The notes under the pieces: model-generated
What the model saw: only the letters and a program-made list of their open reading frames with translations
Databases searched by the model: none
What the model was told of the DNA's origin: nothing
Origin: Crotophaga sulcirostris
Lineage: Eukaryota > Chordata > Aves > Cuculiformes > Crotophagidae
DNA: 64,000 nucleotides
NCBI GenBank assembly: GCA_013397455.1
Contig: VYZB01000338.1
Coordinates: forward strand, 331,957 to 395,956
Direction: 5' to 3'
In this document: in pieces, positions 60,901 through 64,000 of the stretch
Layout of the letters: the number at the start of each line of letters is the position of its first letter
How positions within the stretch are numbered: the first letter of the stretch is position 1
Made by a program: the position numbers and the translations under genes

Positions 60901-63524
60901 CAGCACCTGTAACGCCTATCAACTAGAGAGGCAGGGAAGAAAATCAGTTCCCCAGCCCTTGCCTTTGCTGCTCTGATTCTGAAGGCCACAGCTGTGACAG
61001 CTGGAGCTTTCTCTGCATGCCAATGTCTTTGCCTGTAAAAGAAATCGTTGCATACAAATTGCATGGAACAGTGGTGTTTACCTGGAAGGTAACTTGAGCG
61101 GTGTAGGTCAATTTATCGCACTCAAACAGCCCCCGGGTTGTGTACTGGAACATGGAGAAGGTGATGCTGTCGATGAGGTTCAGCACGCGCCCCGCGAGGC
61201 TCTCGTCTGGAGGTGCCCTCTCAATGGCTTTCTGAAACACGATGTTGAACGCCTAGGTGGGGAGACACAGACAGACAGTGATGGTTTCTGGGTGGTCTTT
61301 GCATCCTCTTGGCTACCACTTGAAGTGCTGCAATAAGCAAAGCCAACTCAGATACTCTGGAGCCACAAACAAAACATTCATAGAAGCATAGAATCATAGA
61401 ATCACTTGGTTGGAAAAGACCTTTGAGATCAAGTCCGACCATACCTGTCCACTGCTAAACCAGATCCCTCAGCACCTGTTCTACCTATCTTTTAAATCCC
61501 TATAGGGATGGGGACTCAACCACTTCCCTGGGCAGCCTGTTCCACTGCCCGAGAACGCTTTCAGTGGAGAAATTTTTCATGATACCTGATTTCCACCTGC
61601 CCAGCAGTGTAGGCCACCAGCTTCAGTAGTGAGGGGAACACACCTAGAGACCAGACCCTGTATCTACCTTTAGCTGATTTTCCAAAACATACAGTCAGGC
61701 AATGATGACATTCTCTGTGACATTGCTTTCTATTGGGCTTGAGACAGTGGTGCAAAGACAGGCTGACTGAATCAAGACACAATGTATATAGGAAACATTT
61801 CTCTGGCCAAATGTGTTCTCTCATAGGGATTACACAGTCCACTTCATCTGCAAATGTTGAGCCAAAAGATAGTGGTGTTCCCAGAAGGAAGTACACCTCC
61901 CATTGCACAAATGTTTCAACTTAGAAAAAAGTAATTCCCCTAGATTAAAAAAATAAAAGTCCAATGAGTATTTTCCTTTACAGCAAAGGAGATGAGAAGG
62001 GCAGGTAGAACCTGATCCTGTCGAGGTAGGATCAAGTTGTCAGTAAAGTCCCCTTGGGGATGGGTGCACGCATCAAGAACGATGCTTTTATATATAATAC
62101 TAAGGATTCTTGTAACAACATTTCTGATCTAAATGAGAAAAGACAAAAAACTTTCAGAGCCGCCTGAAGAAAAGCCATTAGCAAACTATCAAATGTAACT
62201 GTAATAAGAAAAAAAAAAAAAAAGTTAAGTCCTGGTTAGCAACGCAAAGGCTCCATAAGGTGGGACCCAGTTGATAGGAAATAACCAGGCCAATACAAAT
62301 TAATATCACCAACTGGACCACACATGTCTGTGTTGGCAGCACTATTTTTAGAGCTCTATAAAGGAAAAACAATGCCTCAACAAATTAAAGTAACATTGAT
62401 ACCTATTGCATTATTAAATAATTGCAGAATGGATTTTACTGCTTACAGTTCTTTAAATTTTGTTAAAGCACGCTGCAGAGATATAAATCTTGTGTGCTCT
62501 AATTTATAATGGGCTTCTAGCTGTGTGGTAAGTATTTTAAAATAATTTCTGTGCATCTTTACACAATGTTTTATGATATGTCATCAAAATTTATTAGATA
62601 AAAACATTTCATGCAATAATTTTCTATGTATTTATACACTTCGCTAATGTTAACTGGAAAACATAAAGCAAACAAAATACAGAAGATGTAGATTAAAGGT
62701 GAAACCTCAGAAACTCCTCTATCTATTATGTATGTGTAAGGAATGAATCTTTCAAAAGGCACCCTTGCACAAAAGATATTCTGTACATTTTTCTGATAAA
62801 ATTATTTCAGCATATGAGTCATAGATACCAAAAAGAAAAGCTTTTTTTGTGGATGAGGCTCAAAATATTGTATTCTCTTCTCAATTACTTTTTTCAGGTC
62901 AAGGTAAGAAATTATTTGGAAGAAGTTCTAGACTAGGATGCTGCCTCGTTTAACCCTCCATCCTCCAAAATACCTTTCTTCTATGAAGTGCCATGGTTTA
63001 GATGATGGATTGGTGTTAGTGTTGGGTTATAGGTTGGACTCGATGATCTCAGAGGTCCTTTCCAACATTGTGATACTGTGATACTGTGAAAGGCACTGAT
63101 GAACGTGCTCTGCTCAGTGTTTGCAGTGAGTTTTGGACCAATCTTTCCCAACGAGTGCTAAACACTACCGCAACACAAGGTAAGAGTAGTGTAGGTAAAG
63201 AATTATAAAGAAATAAATTACGGGCAACTTTTCCACACCAAATCAGCAGGATGCCTTAGGTTAGATCGCCTTTTCTTCTGGGAGTTCAAATATCCCTGAG
63301 GGGCCCAAGACCATGACGTTGAATCTCAGTAAGAGAGAGAAGTGTGGGTGAAGGGTGGTCCCCAAGGCTCATGGGCACGGTACCTTCAGAGAGAACTGGT
63401 ACATGGGATGGATAGTGTGGAGGTCGTTCATGGTGAAGTACAGCAGAGAGGCCCGCGCGGCAGCAGGCCTGTAGTGCTCTCTGGCCTCATTTATCTTGGC
63501 TTCTGTCACTTTAGACTCCTGGAC
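4747..63524 (-). CDS. DNAH9: Axonemal dynein heavy chain, outer-arm beta type (DNAH9-like), 3' part of gene, 13 exons
   Basis: This is the C-terminal 829 residues of a ciliary/flagellar outer-arm dynein motor heavy chain, which hydrolyses ATP to slide axonemal doublets. Thirteen exons join without a frame break: 63524-63384, 61252-61082, 59777-59655, 47718-47525, 44552-44404, 40053-39926, 29447-29220, 24646-24455, 23557-23366, 22594-22424, 19786-19604, 11567-11178, 4974-4747. All introns are GT-AG. All junctions are phase 0 except the two around exon 44552-44404, which split an Arg and a Gly codon. In order, the residues cover the AAA5-AAA6 linker (1-145), the AAA6/D6 region (about 195-380), the helical lid (about 380-560) and the C-terminal domain (about 560-829). 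Family hallmarks are [61 protein letters not shown] and [13 protein letters not shown]. The paralogues DNAH9, DNAH11 and DNAH17 are very alike. The ending ALLLQI and the motif [10 protein letters not shown] fit my memory of DNAH9 best, but this is not proven. Family-level confidence is far higher than confidence in the symbol. The start codon and motor core lie beyond position 64000. Confidence 0.9.
5591..5795 (-). mobile_element. CR1 LINE 3' fragment, young group
   Basis: Reverse orientation: starts CACAGTATCACAAGGTTGGA and ends within the RT-terminal segment. The coding frame reads [20 protein letters not shown]. It lies in the intron between exons 12 and 13. Confidence 0.95.
7628..7727 (-). 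mobile_element. CR1 LINE 3' end fragment, classical group
   Basis: It matches the classical CR1 3' end in reverse (GAATGGGTTGGGTTGGAAGG … CTGCCATGGGCAGG). It is about 100 bp long, with no coding part left. Confidence 0.85.
8933..9022 (+). mobile_element. CR1 LINE 3' tail, young group
   Basis: Only the last ~90 bp of the element: GTGTTGGGTTATAGGTTGGA, the CTCAGAGGTCCTTTCCAACC box and GATACTGT tail units. Confidence 0.9.
9300..9378 (+). mobile_element. CR1 LINE 3' tail, classical group
   Basis: GGAACTGGATGATCTTTAAG, then GGTCCCTTCCAATCCAAACC and an ATTCTCTG-type tail. It is a degraded, very short remnant. Confidence 0.8.
9530..9722 (-). mobile_element. CR1 LINE 3' fragment, young group
   Basis: Reverse copy from the tail (CACAGTATCACAGCATTACA) into the RT-terminal segment (GGCAGCGCATTCCAATGGCT). 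It has a few substitutions relative to sister copies. Confidence 0.93.
11178..11567 (-). CDS. DNAH9: Dynein heavy chain exon: C-terminal domain, largest exon (window exon 12)
   Basis: 390 bp, 130 codons, phase 0, the longest exon in the window. It starts [20 protein letters not shown] and includes [41 protein letters not shown] and [12 protein letters not shown]. One small oddity is IMQST before ARKNEW, where I recall family members usually having IMQSM or IMQTM. The acceptor is CTCACTCAG and the donor CAG|GTGAGT, the strongest donor here. Confidence 0.96.
12519..13076 (+). mobile_element. CR1 LINE fragment, young group, interrupted by an assembly gap
   Basis: It runs from the RT thumb/C-terminal frame ([16 protein letters not shown] sequence, TGGAGCACAAGCCCTGTGAG) across 160 N to the tail (ACCTTGTGATACTGTGACAC). 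The sequences on both sides of the gap belong to one element. Confidence 0.93.
12699..12858. other. Assembly gap (160 N)
   Basis: A run of undetermined bases inside a young CR1 copy. Sister copies suggest the missing piece is mainly the CR1 RT C-terminal segment, roughly matching the gap length. Confidence 0.99.
13675..14335 (+). mobile_element. Old CR1 LINE fragment
   Basis: Degraded CR1 frame in order: CCATTCAGAGGGACCTGGAC, GGCACCAGGTG-type sequence, TTCAGCCTCAAGAGGAAACG, GTCTCCATCCTTGGAAATTT, then GTGGACTAGATGATCTCCAG. Divergence is high. Sequence at 13080-13670 may be further 5' CR1 material, but I could not confirm it. Confidence 0.75.
14374..14537 (+). mobile_element. CR1 LINE 3' fragment, older group
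   Basis: A second CR1 3' end directly behind the previous one: GGCTGCCCAGGGAAGTGGTG, CATCCCTGGAGGTGTTTAAA, then GTTCTATGATTCTATACC. Independent insertion or nesting cannot be told apart. Confidence 0.88.
15142..15518 (+). mobile_element. CR1 LINE 3' fragment, classical group
   Basis: GTCCAGCCTGGAGAAGAAAA through TCCCTGGAGGTGTTCAAGGC to AACCCAAACCATTCCATGGT. The RT frame is partly open but has lost the start and middle. Confidence 0.9.
15665..15702 (-). mobile_element. CR1 LINE 3' terminus remnant
   Basis: ATCATAGAATCATGGAATCA followed by TAGAATGGTTTGGGCTAACC. Only the terminal repeats and about 20 bp remain. Confidence 0.7.
15883..15970. repeat. Pyrimidine tract, (T8-10 C)n
   Basis: Nearly 90 bases of T broken by single C bases at fairly regular 8-11 base spacing. 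It gives spurious poly-Phe and poly-Lys open frames on the two strands. Confidence 0.97.
16012..16103. repeat. Tandem duplication, 51-bp unit, 1.8 copies
   Basis: GAGGACCTACTCATTAGGCT at 16012 recurs as GAGGACCTGCTCGATAGGCT at 16063. The units differ at a few positions, so the duplication is not very recent. Confidence 0.85.
16125..16155. repeat. A-rich simple repeat
   Basis: A runs broken by single G bases. It is complementary in composition to the T-rich tract 160 bp away. Confidence 0.9.
16188..16226. repeat. Short tandem repeat, 17-bp unit
   Basis: CAGGACATTGAGAATCG followed by CAGGACACTGAGAACCA and a partial third unit. Confidence 0.75.
19604..19786 (-). CDS. DNAH9: Dynein heavy chain exon: C-terminal domain (window exon 11)
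   Basis: 183 bp, 61 codons, phase 0. It starts [20 protein letters not shown] and continues [17 protein letters not shown] to [17 protein letters not shown] is a universal dynein C-terminal-region signature. The acceptor GGCACACAG has a modest pyrimidine tract; the donor is AAG|GTAGGA. Confidence 0.95.
19787..22423 (-). other. Dynein intron (exons 10-11), 2.6 kb
   Basis: Apart from the CR1 at 20325-20520 I see no repeat or gene in it. Confidence 0.75.
20325..20520 (+). mobile_element. CR1 LINE 3' fragment, older group
   Basis: GGTGGTGGAGCACTGGAACA, GTTGGACCAGATGAACCCTG, then GACATTCTGTGATTCTATGT. It is a divergent CR1 group distinct from the young copies. Confidence 0.85.
22424..22594 (-). 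CDS. DNAH9: Dynein heavy chain exon: lid to C-terminal domain (window exon 10)
   Basis: 171 bp, 57 codons, phase 0. It starts [20 protein letters not shown] and ends [26 protein letters not shown] is the conserved family segment; the following [13 protein letters not shown] stretch begins the C-terminal domain. The acceptor is TCTCTGCAG. The donor is ACG|GTGAGA, with a non-G-rich exon end but a good intron side. Confidence 0.95.
22595..23365 (-). other. Dynein intron (exons 9-10), 771 bp
   Basis: I see no repeat or additional gene; it is the shortest intron in the window. Confidence 0.8.
23366..23557 (-). CDS. DNAH9: Dynein heavy chain exon: lid region (window exon 9)
   Basis: 192 bp, 64 codons, phase 0. 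It starts [20 protein letters not shown] and continues [18 protein letters not shown] to [25 protein letters not shown] is one of the most conserved heavy-chain signatures. The acceptor is ATTCTACAG and the donor CAG|GTAAGC. Confidence 0.96.
23558..24454 (-). other. Dynein intron (exons 8-9), 897 bp
   Basis: About 425 bp of it is the young CR1 copy. The remainder has no recognisable feature. Confidence 0.85.
23673..24097 (-). mobile_element. CR1 LINE 3' fragment, young group
   Basis: Reverse copy from CAGTATCACAGTATCACAAG to CTAAACAGCCCCAGCTCCTT. The RT-terminal frame reads [20 protein letters not shown]. It fills almost half of the 897-bp intron between exons 8 and 9. Confidence 0.95.
24455..24646 (-). 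CDS. DNAH9: Dynein heavy chain exon: AAA6 lid (window exon 8)
   Basis: 192 bp, 64 codons, phase 0. It starts [20 protein letters not shown] and includes [20 protein letters not shown] and YNYLEASSK, the start of the helical lid (AAA_lid_11 region). The acceptor is TATTGCAG and the donor AAG|GTGCGT. The next exon is only 897 bp away, and a CR1 insertion occupies about half of that intron. Confidence 0.95.
25069..25805 (-). mobile_element. CR1 LINE fragment, classical group, ~740 bp
   Basis: Reverse copy: GAATGGTTTGGGTTGGAAGG at the 3' end, through GAACACCTCCAGGGATGGGG, to CACGTGGAGCTTCTCATCAA. The minus frame shows [16 protein letters not shown] and [17 protein letters not shown]1 RT C-terminal sequence. 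It is one of the two longest copies with a largely open frame. Confidence 0.95.
26745..26870 (-). mobile_element. Rearranged CR1 LINE tail, young group
   Basis: TTACAAGGTTGG is present three times (26749, 26763, 26780), and GAGATCATCGAGTCCAAC is followed by a near copy. A short tail-end fragment duplicated internally. Confidence 0.8.
29220..29447 (-). CDS. DNAH9: Dynein heavy chain exon: AAA6, continued (window exon 7)
   Basis: 228 bp, 76 codons, phase 0. It begins [18 protein letters not shown] and continues through [20 protein letters not shown] and [20 protein letters not shown] to LDNFNQ. The motifs are invariant features of axonemal dynein D6 regions. The acceptor is CCCTTCCAG and the donor CAG|GTAGGA. 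It lies after a 10.5-kb intron. Confidence 0.95.
29790..29826 (-). mobile_element. CR1 LINE 3' terminus remnant
   Basis: AGAATCCTAGAATGGTTTGG and a few more bases only. Confidence 0.75.
29975..30545 (+). mobile_element. Old CR1 LINE fragment
   Basis: GGCATCCTGGGGTGCATTAA, TGAGGCCCCATCTGGAGTCT, GTCCAGTTCTGGGCTCCCCA, AGGCTGCCCAGGGAGGCTGT. The RT C-terminal frame is broken by several frameshifts. Confidence 0.85.
30790..31130 (+). mobile_element. Ancient CR1/L3-like LINE remnant (region before RT)
   Basis: Degraded text resembling the linker between endonuclease and RT in old CR1/L3 LINEs (a frame reading [18 protein letters not shown]). No intact frame. This is assigned from motif memory. Confidence 0.45.
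31355..31775 (-). mobile_element. Old CR1 LINE fragment
   Basis: Reverse orientation: CATCCAATCCTCCCACTTGA, ATCTCCAAGGTTGGAGCCAC, CAGTAGGCACCACTACAAAG, TCACATGACAAATGCTCCAG, matching the layout of older CR1 3' ends. It is split by an AT-rich insert near 31530. Confidence 0.7.
32140..32640 (-). mobile_element. CR1 LINE fragment, classical group
   Basis: GAATCACAGAATCATAGAAT at the 3' end, then AACACCTCCAGGCATGGGGC and GCAGCCTTCTCTTCTCCAGG in reverse orientation. It is about 500 bp, with a partly open minus frame. Confidence 0.93.
34070..34254 (+). mobile_element. CR1 LINE 3' fragment, young group
   Basis: It begins GCCATTGGAATGCGCTGCCC and ends CTTGTGATACTGTGAAACTG. Confidence 0.94.
37587..38045 (-). 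mobile_element. ERVL-like LTR fragment with a fold-back inverted end
   Basis: Read on the minus strand from 38045, this resembles the 5' part of a common bird ERVL-type LTR (GGCTGGGATAGACTTAATTT, GTTGTTGCTAAGCAGTGTTT, CCAAACTGGCCAAAGGGACA). After about 275 bp it runs into an inverted copy of its own start: arms 37957-38045 and 37587-37680 are reverse complements with some mismatches. No viral coding sequence is present. The LTR identification is from memory of bird repeats. Confidence 0.7.
38175..38345 (-). mobile_element. Old CR1 LINE 3' remnant
   Basis: AATCACTGAGGTTGGAGACA, AACTCCAAGGATGGAGACTC and AAAATTCTGCCAGTGTTTGA match the usual order of a reversed CR1 3' end. Confidence 0.65.
38400..38880 (-). 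mobile_element. Old CR1-type LINE reverse-transcriptase remnant
   Basis: The minus frame reads in the layout of the RT N-terminus: NLYPRVLK, then [19 protein letters not shown] and [12 protein letters not shown], which parallels the 'HPRVLK … VPEDW … ANVTPIFKK' block of CR1 RT. It is degraded. With 38175-38345 it is collinear and may be one old element carrying a large deletion. Confidence 0.55.
39205..39690 (+). mobile_element. CR1 LINE 3' fragment, classical group
   Basis: TGAGACCTCACCTGGGGCCC, GTGAGGACAGGCTGAGAGAG, GGAGGTGTTCAAGGCCAGGT, then ACCATTCTGTGATTCTATGA. Confidence 0.93.
39926..40053 (-). CDS. DNAH9: Dynein heavy chain exon: AAA6 (window exon 6)
   Basis: 128 bp: two bases completing Gly, then 42 codons. 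It starts [20 protein letters not shown] and ends [20 protein letters not shown] and HWVILQN are hallmark AAA6 motifs of dynein heavy chains. AAA6 does not bind nucleotide in this family (established knowledge). The acceptor has a long uninterrupted polypyrimidine tract ending TTTTAG; the donor is CAG|GTATGG. Confidence 0.95.
41655..42475 (+). mobile_element. CR1 LINE fragment, classical group, ~820 bp
   Basis: The longest CR1 copy here. It starts in the RT frame (CATGCAGAGGGACCTTGACA, then GGTCCTGCACCTGGGTCGGG) and continues through GATGAGAAGCTCAACATGAA to CATTCTATGCTTCTATGATT. Several frameshifts make it non-functional. Confidence 0.95.
43345..43490 (+). mobile_element. Old CR1 LINE 3' remnant with (CTAGT)n tail
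   Basis: GTTGGACCAGATGACTGTTG and GTCTCTTCCAGCTGAAATAT precede four TAGTC/CTAGT pentamers in place of the usual octamer tail. Confidence 0.75.
44404..44552 (-). CDS. DNAH9: Dynein heavy chain exon: start of AAA6/D6 (window exon 5)
   Basis: 149 bp, found by reading the reverse strand. The first base finishes the Arg codon from the previous exon, followed by 49 codons and one base of a Gly codon. It contains [19 protein letters not shown] and then [20 protein letters not shown], the opening strand of the D6 P-loop-like AAA6 module. The acceptor is TTTCTGGCAG and the donor CAAG|GTAAAT. The exon is short, and both ends are in split codons. Confidence 0.95.
45146..45445 (+). mobile_element. CR1 LINE 3' fragment, classical group
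   Basis: GGGGCTCTTGATCAGGGAGT, GTTGGATGGGGCTTGGAGCC, CCATTCCACGATCCTATGAA. Very similar to the 3' half of the 41655 copy. Confidence 0.94.
47164..47420 (-). mobile_element. CR1 LINE 3' fragment, classical group
   Basis: ATAGATTCATGGAATGGTTT, TTGAACACCTCCAGGGATGG and CATGAAAACATTTCTTCCTA in reverse orientation. It ends about 105 bp from the weak splice donor of exon 4. Confidence 0.92.
47525..47718 (-). CDS. DNAH9: Dynein heavy chain exon (window exon 4)
   Basis: 194 bp: 64 codons plus two bases of a split Arg codon. It starts [20 protein letters not shown] and runs through [16 protein letters not shown] to RPDRMTYAI(R). This is the conserved segment entering the D6/AAA6 region. The acceptor TTTTTCCAG is strong. 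The donor CAG|GTTGGG is weak: it lacks the purine at +3 and the A at +4. The split Arg is completed by the first base of exon 44552-44404. Confidence 0.95.
49760..50085 (-). mobile_element. Old CR1 LINE remnant
   Basis: GCAATGGTTGGAAGAAATCT, AAGCTGAACCTCCCTGCCTG, CCATTTGTTGTGGTTCGTCC follow the order of reversed old CR1 3' ends. It is highly diverged. Confidence 0.5.
50258..50692 (+). mobile_element. CR1 LINE 3' fragment, young group
   Basis: GATGGTGAAGGGTTTGGAGC through CTGTTTAGCCTGGAGAAGAG to CAACCTTGTAATACTGTGGT. The RT C-terminal frame is open across the entire copy and ends EALSAMV. Confidence 0.96.
50697..50745 (+). mobile_element. CR1 LINE 3' tail remnant, classical group
   Basis: GATCTTTAAGGTCCTTTCGA then CCATTCTATGATTCTACAGC. 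It lies immediately behind the young copy, so the young copy may have inserted into it. Confidence 0.8.
51760..52056 (-). other. Unrecognised coding-like open frame
   Basis: The frame is open for about 98 codons. The readable part includes [20 protein letters not shown] and then [16 protein letters not shown], a balanced, protein-like composition unlike the CR1 frames. A possible acceptor (CCTACAG) lies 27 bp inside it on the upstream side (near 52029), with the frame open across it. I found no convincing donor. It lies in the 12-kb intron between dynein exons 3 and 4 and does not fit dynein. It could be a retroposed gene fragment, an unknown exon or chance. I do not recognise the family. Confidence 0.35.
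52133..52830 (-). mobile_element. CR1 LINE fragment, young group, longest copy (~700 bp)
   Basis: It runs from CAGTATCACAGTATCATAAG at the 3' end to GTTGAGCTTCCTGTCAATCA. The minus frame shows [20 protein letters not shown] and [15 protein letters not shown], then breaks by a deletion before the final RT segment. It is the most complete member of the young group here. Confidence 0.96.
53548..53950 (-). mobile_element. CR1 LINE 3' fragment, classical group
   Basis: AAAATCATGGAATGGTTTGG, GAACACCTCCAGGGATGGGG, TTTCTTCTCCAGGCTGAACA in reverse orientation. Confidence 0.94.
56158..56560 (-). mobile_element. CR1 LINE 3' fragment, intermediate group
   Basis: ATCACAGAATCCCAGAATTA, GTCAGCCCAACACCACTGTG, TGCCTCCAGGGATGGAGATT. 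The minus RT frame ([20 protein letters not shown]) is open but ends early. This third CR1 group differs from both the young and classical groups. Confidence 0.92.
57393..57515 (+). mobile_element. CR1 LINE 3' fragment, classical group, short
   Basis: GGTGGCTGCCCCGTCCCTGG, GGCCAGGCTGGATGGGGCTT, then CAATTCTATGATTTTATGAT. It has an internal deletion of the usual 3' UTR. Confidence 0.88.
58324..58528. repeat. Tandem duplication, ~103-bp unit, two copies
   Basis: TTTACATCCTCTCATCTCAC at 58324 recurs as TTTACATCCTCCCATCTCAC at 58427. The copies match along their length with about a dozen differences. Confidence 0.9.
58664..59219 (-). mobile_element. CR1 LINE fragment, intermediate group, ~555 bp
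   Basis: Reverse copy lacking the last ~60 bp of the 3' end. GAACACCTCCAGGGATAGTG at the low end, GTGCGGCCTCACCACCAACG at the high end. The minus frame is open for 177 codons ([36 protein letters not shown]). Confidence 0.95.
59655..59777 (-). CDS. DNAH9: Dynein heavy chain exon (window exon 3)
   Basis: 123 bp, 41 codons, phase 0. It reads [20 protein letters not shown] and ends [11 protein letters not shown]. The ELDFLLR and SPVDFL motifs are characteristic of dynein heavy chains just before AAA6. The acceptor is AACTACAG and the donor AAG|GTATCT. The 12-kb intron that follows is the largest in the window. Confidence 0.95.
59778..61081 (-). other. Dynein intron (exons 2-3), 1.3 kb
   Basis: No mobile element seen. 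It contains AT-rich text with the repeated motif near 60222-60300 and a TATATG-rich run at about 60462-60485. Confidence 0.75.
60222..60300. repeat. Repeated AATTAACAATTTTT motif, three copies
   Basis: Copies start near 60222, 60246 and 60281. The first and third are both preceded by GTGAAGCTT-like text, suggesting local duplication. Confidence 0.75.
61082..61252 (-). CDS. DNAH9: Dynein heavy chain exon: AAA5-AAA6 linker, continued (window exon 2)
   Basis: 171 bp, 57 codons, phase 0. It starts [20 protein letters not shown] and ends TYTAQVTFQ, in direct continuation of the previous exon (…YQFSLK|AFNIVF…). The signature [19 protein letters not shown] is typical of beta-class axonemal heavy chains. 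The acceptor is CCCACCTAG (a TAG rather than CAG acceptor) and the donor is CAG|GTAAAC. Confidence 0.95.
61378..61600 (-). mobile_element. CR1 LINE 3' fragment, intermediate group
   Basis: GAAGCATAGAATCATAGAAT, GTTGGAAAAGACCTTTGAGA, GGGATGGGGACTCAACCACT. It lies 126 bp upstream of the acceptor of exon 2. Confidence 0.9.
62990..63088 (+). mobile_element. CR1 LINE 3' tail, young group
   Basis: TGCCATGGTTTAGATGATGG to AACATTGTGATACTGTGATA. Only the 3' UTR end remains. Confidence 0.93.
63384..63524 (-). CDS. DNAH9: Dynein heavy chain exon: AAA5-AAA6 linker (window exon 1)
   Basis: 141 bp, 47 codons, phase 0 at both ends. It begins [20 protein letters not shown] and ends MYQFSLK, a very conserved stretch leaving AAA5 and leading to AAA6. 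The acceptor on the minus strand is TTCCTCCCAG and the donor is AAG|GTACCG. It is the most upstream exon visible; the gene continues past the window edge. A rearranged CR1 copy starts less than 100 bp upstream of the acceptor. Confidence 0.95.
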
Positions 63525-64000
63525 CTGGGAGGAAAACACAGAGCAAAACTACTGTGAAAACATCTTTGTGAATCGAGTGTGCTGCCCAGGGGAGGGTTAA
63601 CATAGAATCATCAGAGAATCATAGCATGCTTTGGGTTGGAAGGGATAGTAAAGATCATCAGGTTTCAACCCCCCGTACCACACAGTTTGGTGTCATCAGC
63701 AAACTTGCTGAGGGGGCACTCAATCCCACTGCCCGTGTCTGCAGCAAAGATATTAAACAATAGTGGTCCCAATATCAACCCCCCGAGGAACTCATTACCA
63801 GTCTTCACTGGGACATCAAGCCACTGACCACAACGATTTGTGTGTGACCATCTGGCCAATTCCTTATCCACCAGTGGTCCATTCGCAAAACCCATCTCTC
63901 TCCAATTTATTGACCAGAAGGTTGTGTGGAAGAGTGGAACATCTGCCATAAAGAGTGAGCAACCAGGTTTCAGCTGTCCACTCCCAGAATTTCCCTTCCT
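63525..64000 (-). other. Start of the next upstream dynein intron
   Basis: It begins upstream of exon 1. The rearranged CR1 fills most of it, and the last 45 bp show nothing. Confidence 0.8.
63602..63955 (-). mobile_element. Rearranged CR1 LINE: 3' terminus joined to RT core
   Basis: It starts with a CR1 3' end (GAATCATAGCATGCTTTGGG) and then, without the usual C-terminal part, jumps to RT core coding sequence. The minus frame shows LILGPLLFNIFAADTGSGIE followed by LSKFADDTKLCG, the RT FADD catalytic motif. It is an internally deleted or recombined copy. Confidence 0.88.

Larger units (their letters stand above)
61253..63383 (-). other. Dynein intron (exons 1-2), 2.1 kb
   Basis: CR1 pieces at 61378 and 62990, and a run of A at 62208-62223. 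Nothing else is recognised. Confidence 0.78.

Noticed and set aside
61378..61600. Idea that this is a dynein exon because it is close to exon 2
   Set aside because: The sequence is a CR1 3' end in reverse orientation and exons 1 and 2 already join without a missing residue.
1..64000. CRISPR arrays, operons, tRNA or rRNA genes
   Set aside because: No regularly spaced direct repeats, no ribosome binding site plus gene strings, and no tRNA or rRNA signature noted; the sequence is vertebrate nuclear DNA. Small RNA genes could be missed without a covariance-model search.

Overview
This is vertebrate, almost certainly avian, nuclear DNA. Coding sequence sits in short GT-AG exons separated by introns of 0.8-12 kb. 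The interspersed repeats are dominated by CR1 (chicken repeat 1) LINEs, truncated at the 5' end, plus one bird-type ERVL-like LTR fragment. There are no operons, bacterial genes or CRISPR arrays.

The one gene I can support runs on the minus strand: 13 exons between 63524 and 4747 encoding the last 829 residues of an axonemal dynein heavy chain. Exon joins are 63524-63384, 61252-61082, 59777-59655, 47718-47525, 44552-44404, 40053-39926, 29447-29220, 24646-24455, 23557-23366, 22594-22424, 19786-19604, 11567-11178 and 4974-4747 (stop at 4749-4747). All junctions are GT-AG and the reading frame is continuous. The protein belongs to the outer-arm beta class (DNAH9/DNAH11/DNAH17). DNAH9 is my best guess from remembered C-terminal residues, but the choice of paralogue is not proven. 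The fragment covers the AAA5-AAA6 linker, the AAA6 (D6) region, the helical lid and the C-terminal domain; the rest of the gene lies beyond 64000. A likely 3' UTR runs to about 3845, where AATAAA hexamers sit in a tandem duplication and are followed by a GT-rich element.

Most recognisable non-coding sequence is CR1. One group, with a (GATACTGT)n-type tail, has about twelve copies here that look nearly identical where they overlap, suggesting a recent burst as in woodpecker-like lineages (inference). Older CR1 groups, some with the classical ATTCTATG tail, and a few ancient LINE remnants make up most of the rest. An ERVL-like LTR at 37587-38045 is folded back on itself. Other items are tandem duplications at 3854-3927, 16012-16103 and 58324-58528, a long pyrimidine tract at 15883-15970, a 160-base assembly gap, and an unrecognised coding-like minus-strand frame at 51760-52056.

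Region by region: 1-3840 is the 3' flank; 3845-4746 the probable 3' UTR; 4747-63524 the dynein exons and repeat-filled introns; 63525-64000 the next upstream intron, largely a rearranged CR1. I saw no strong candidate for a novel biological system. The most unusual items are the fold-back LTR, the unrecognised frame at 51760-52056, and the CR1 copy inside the probable 3' UTR.
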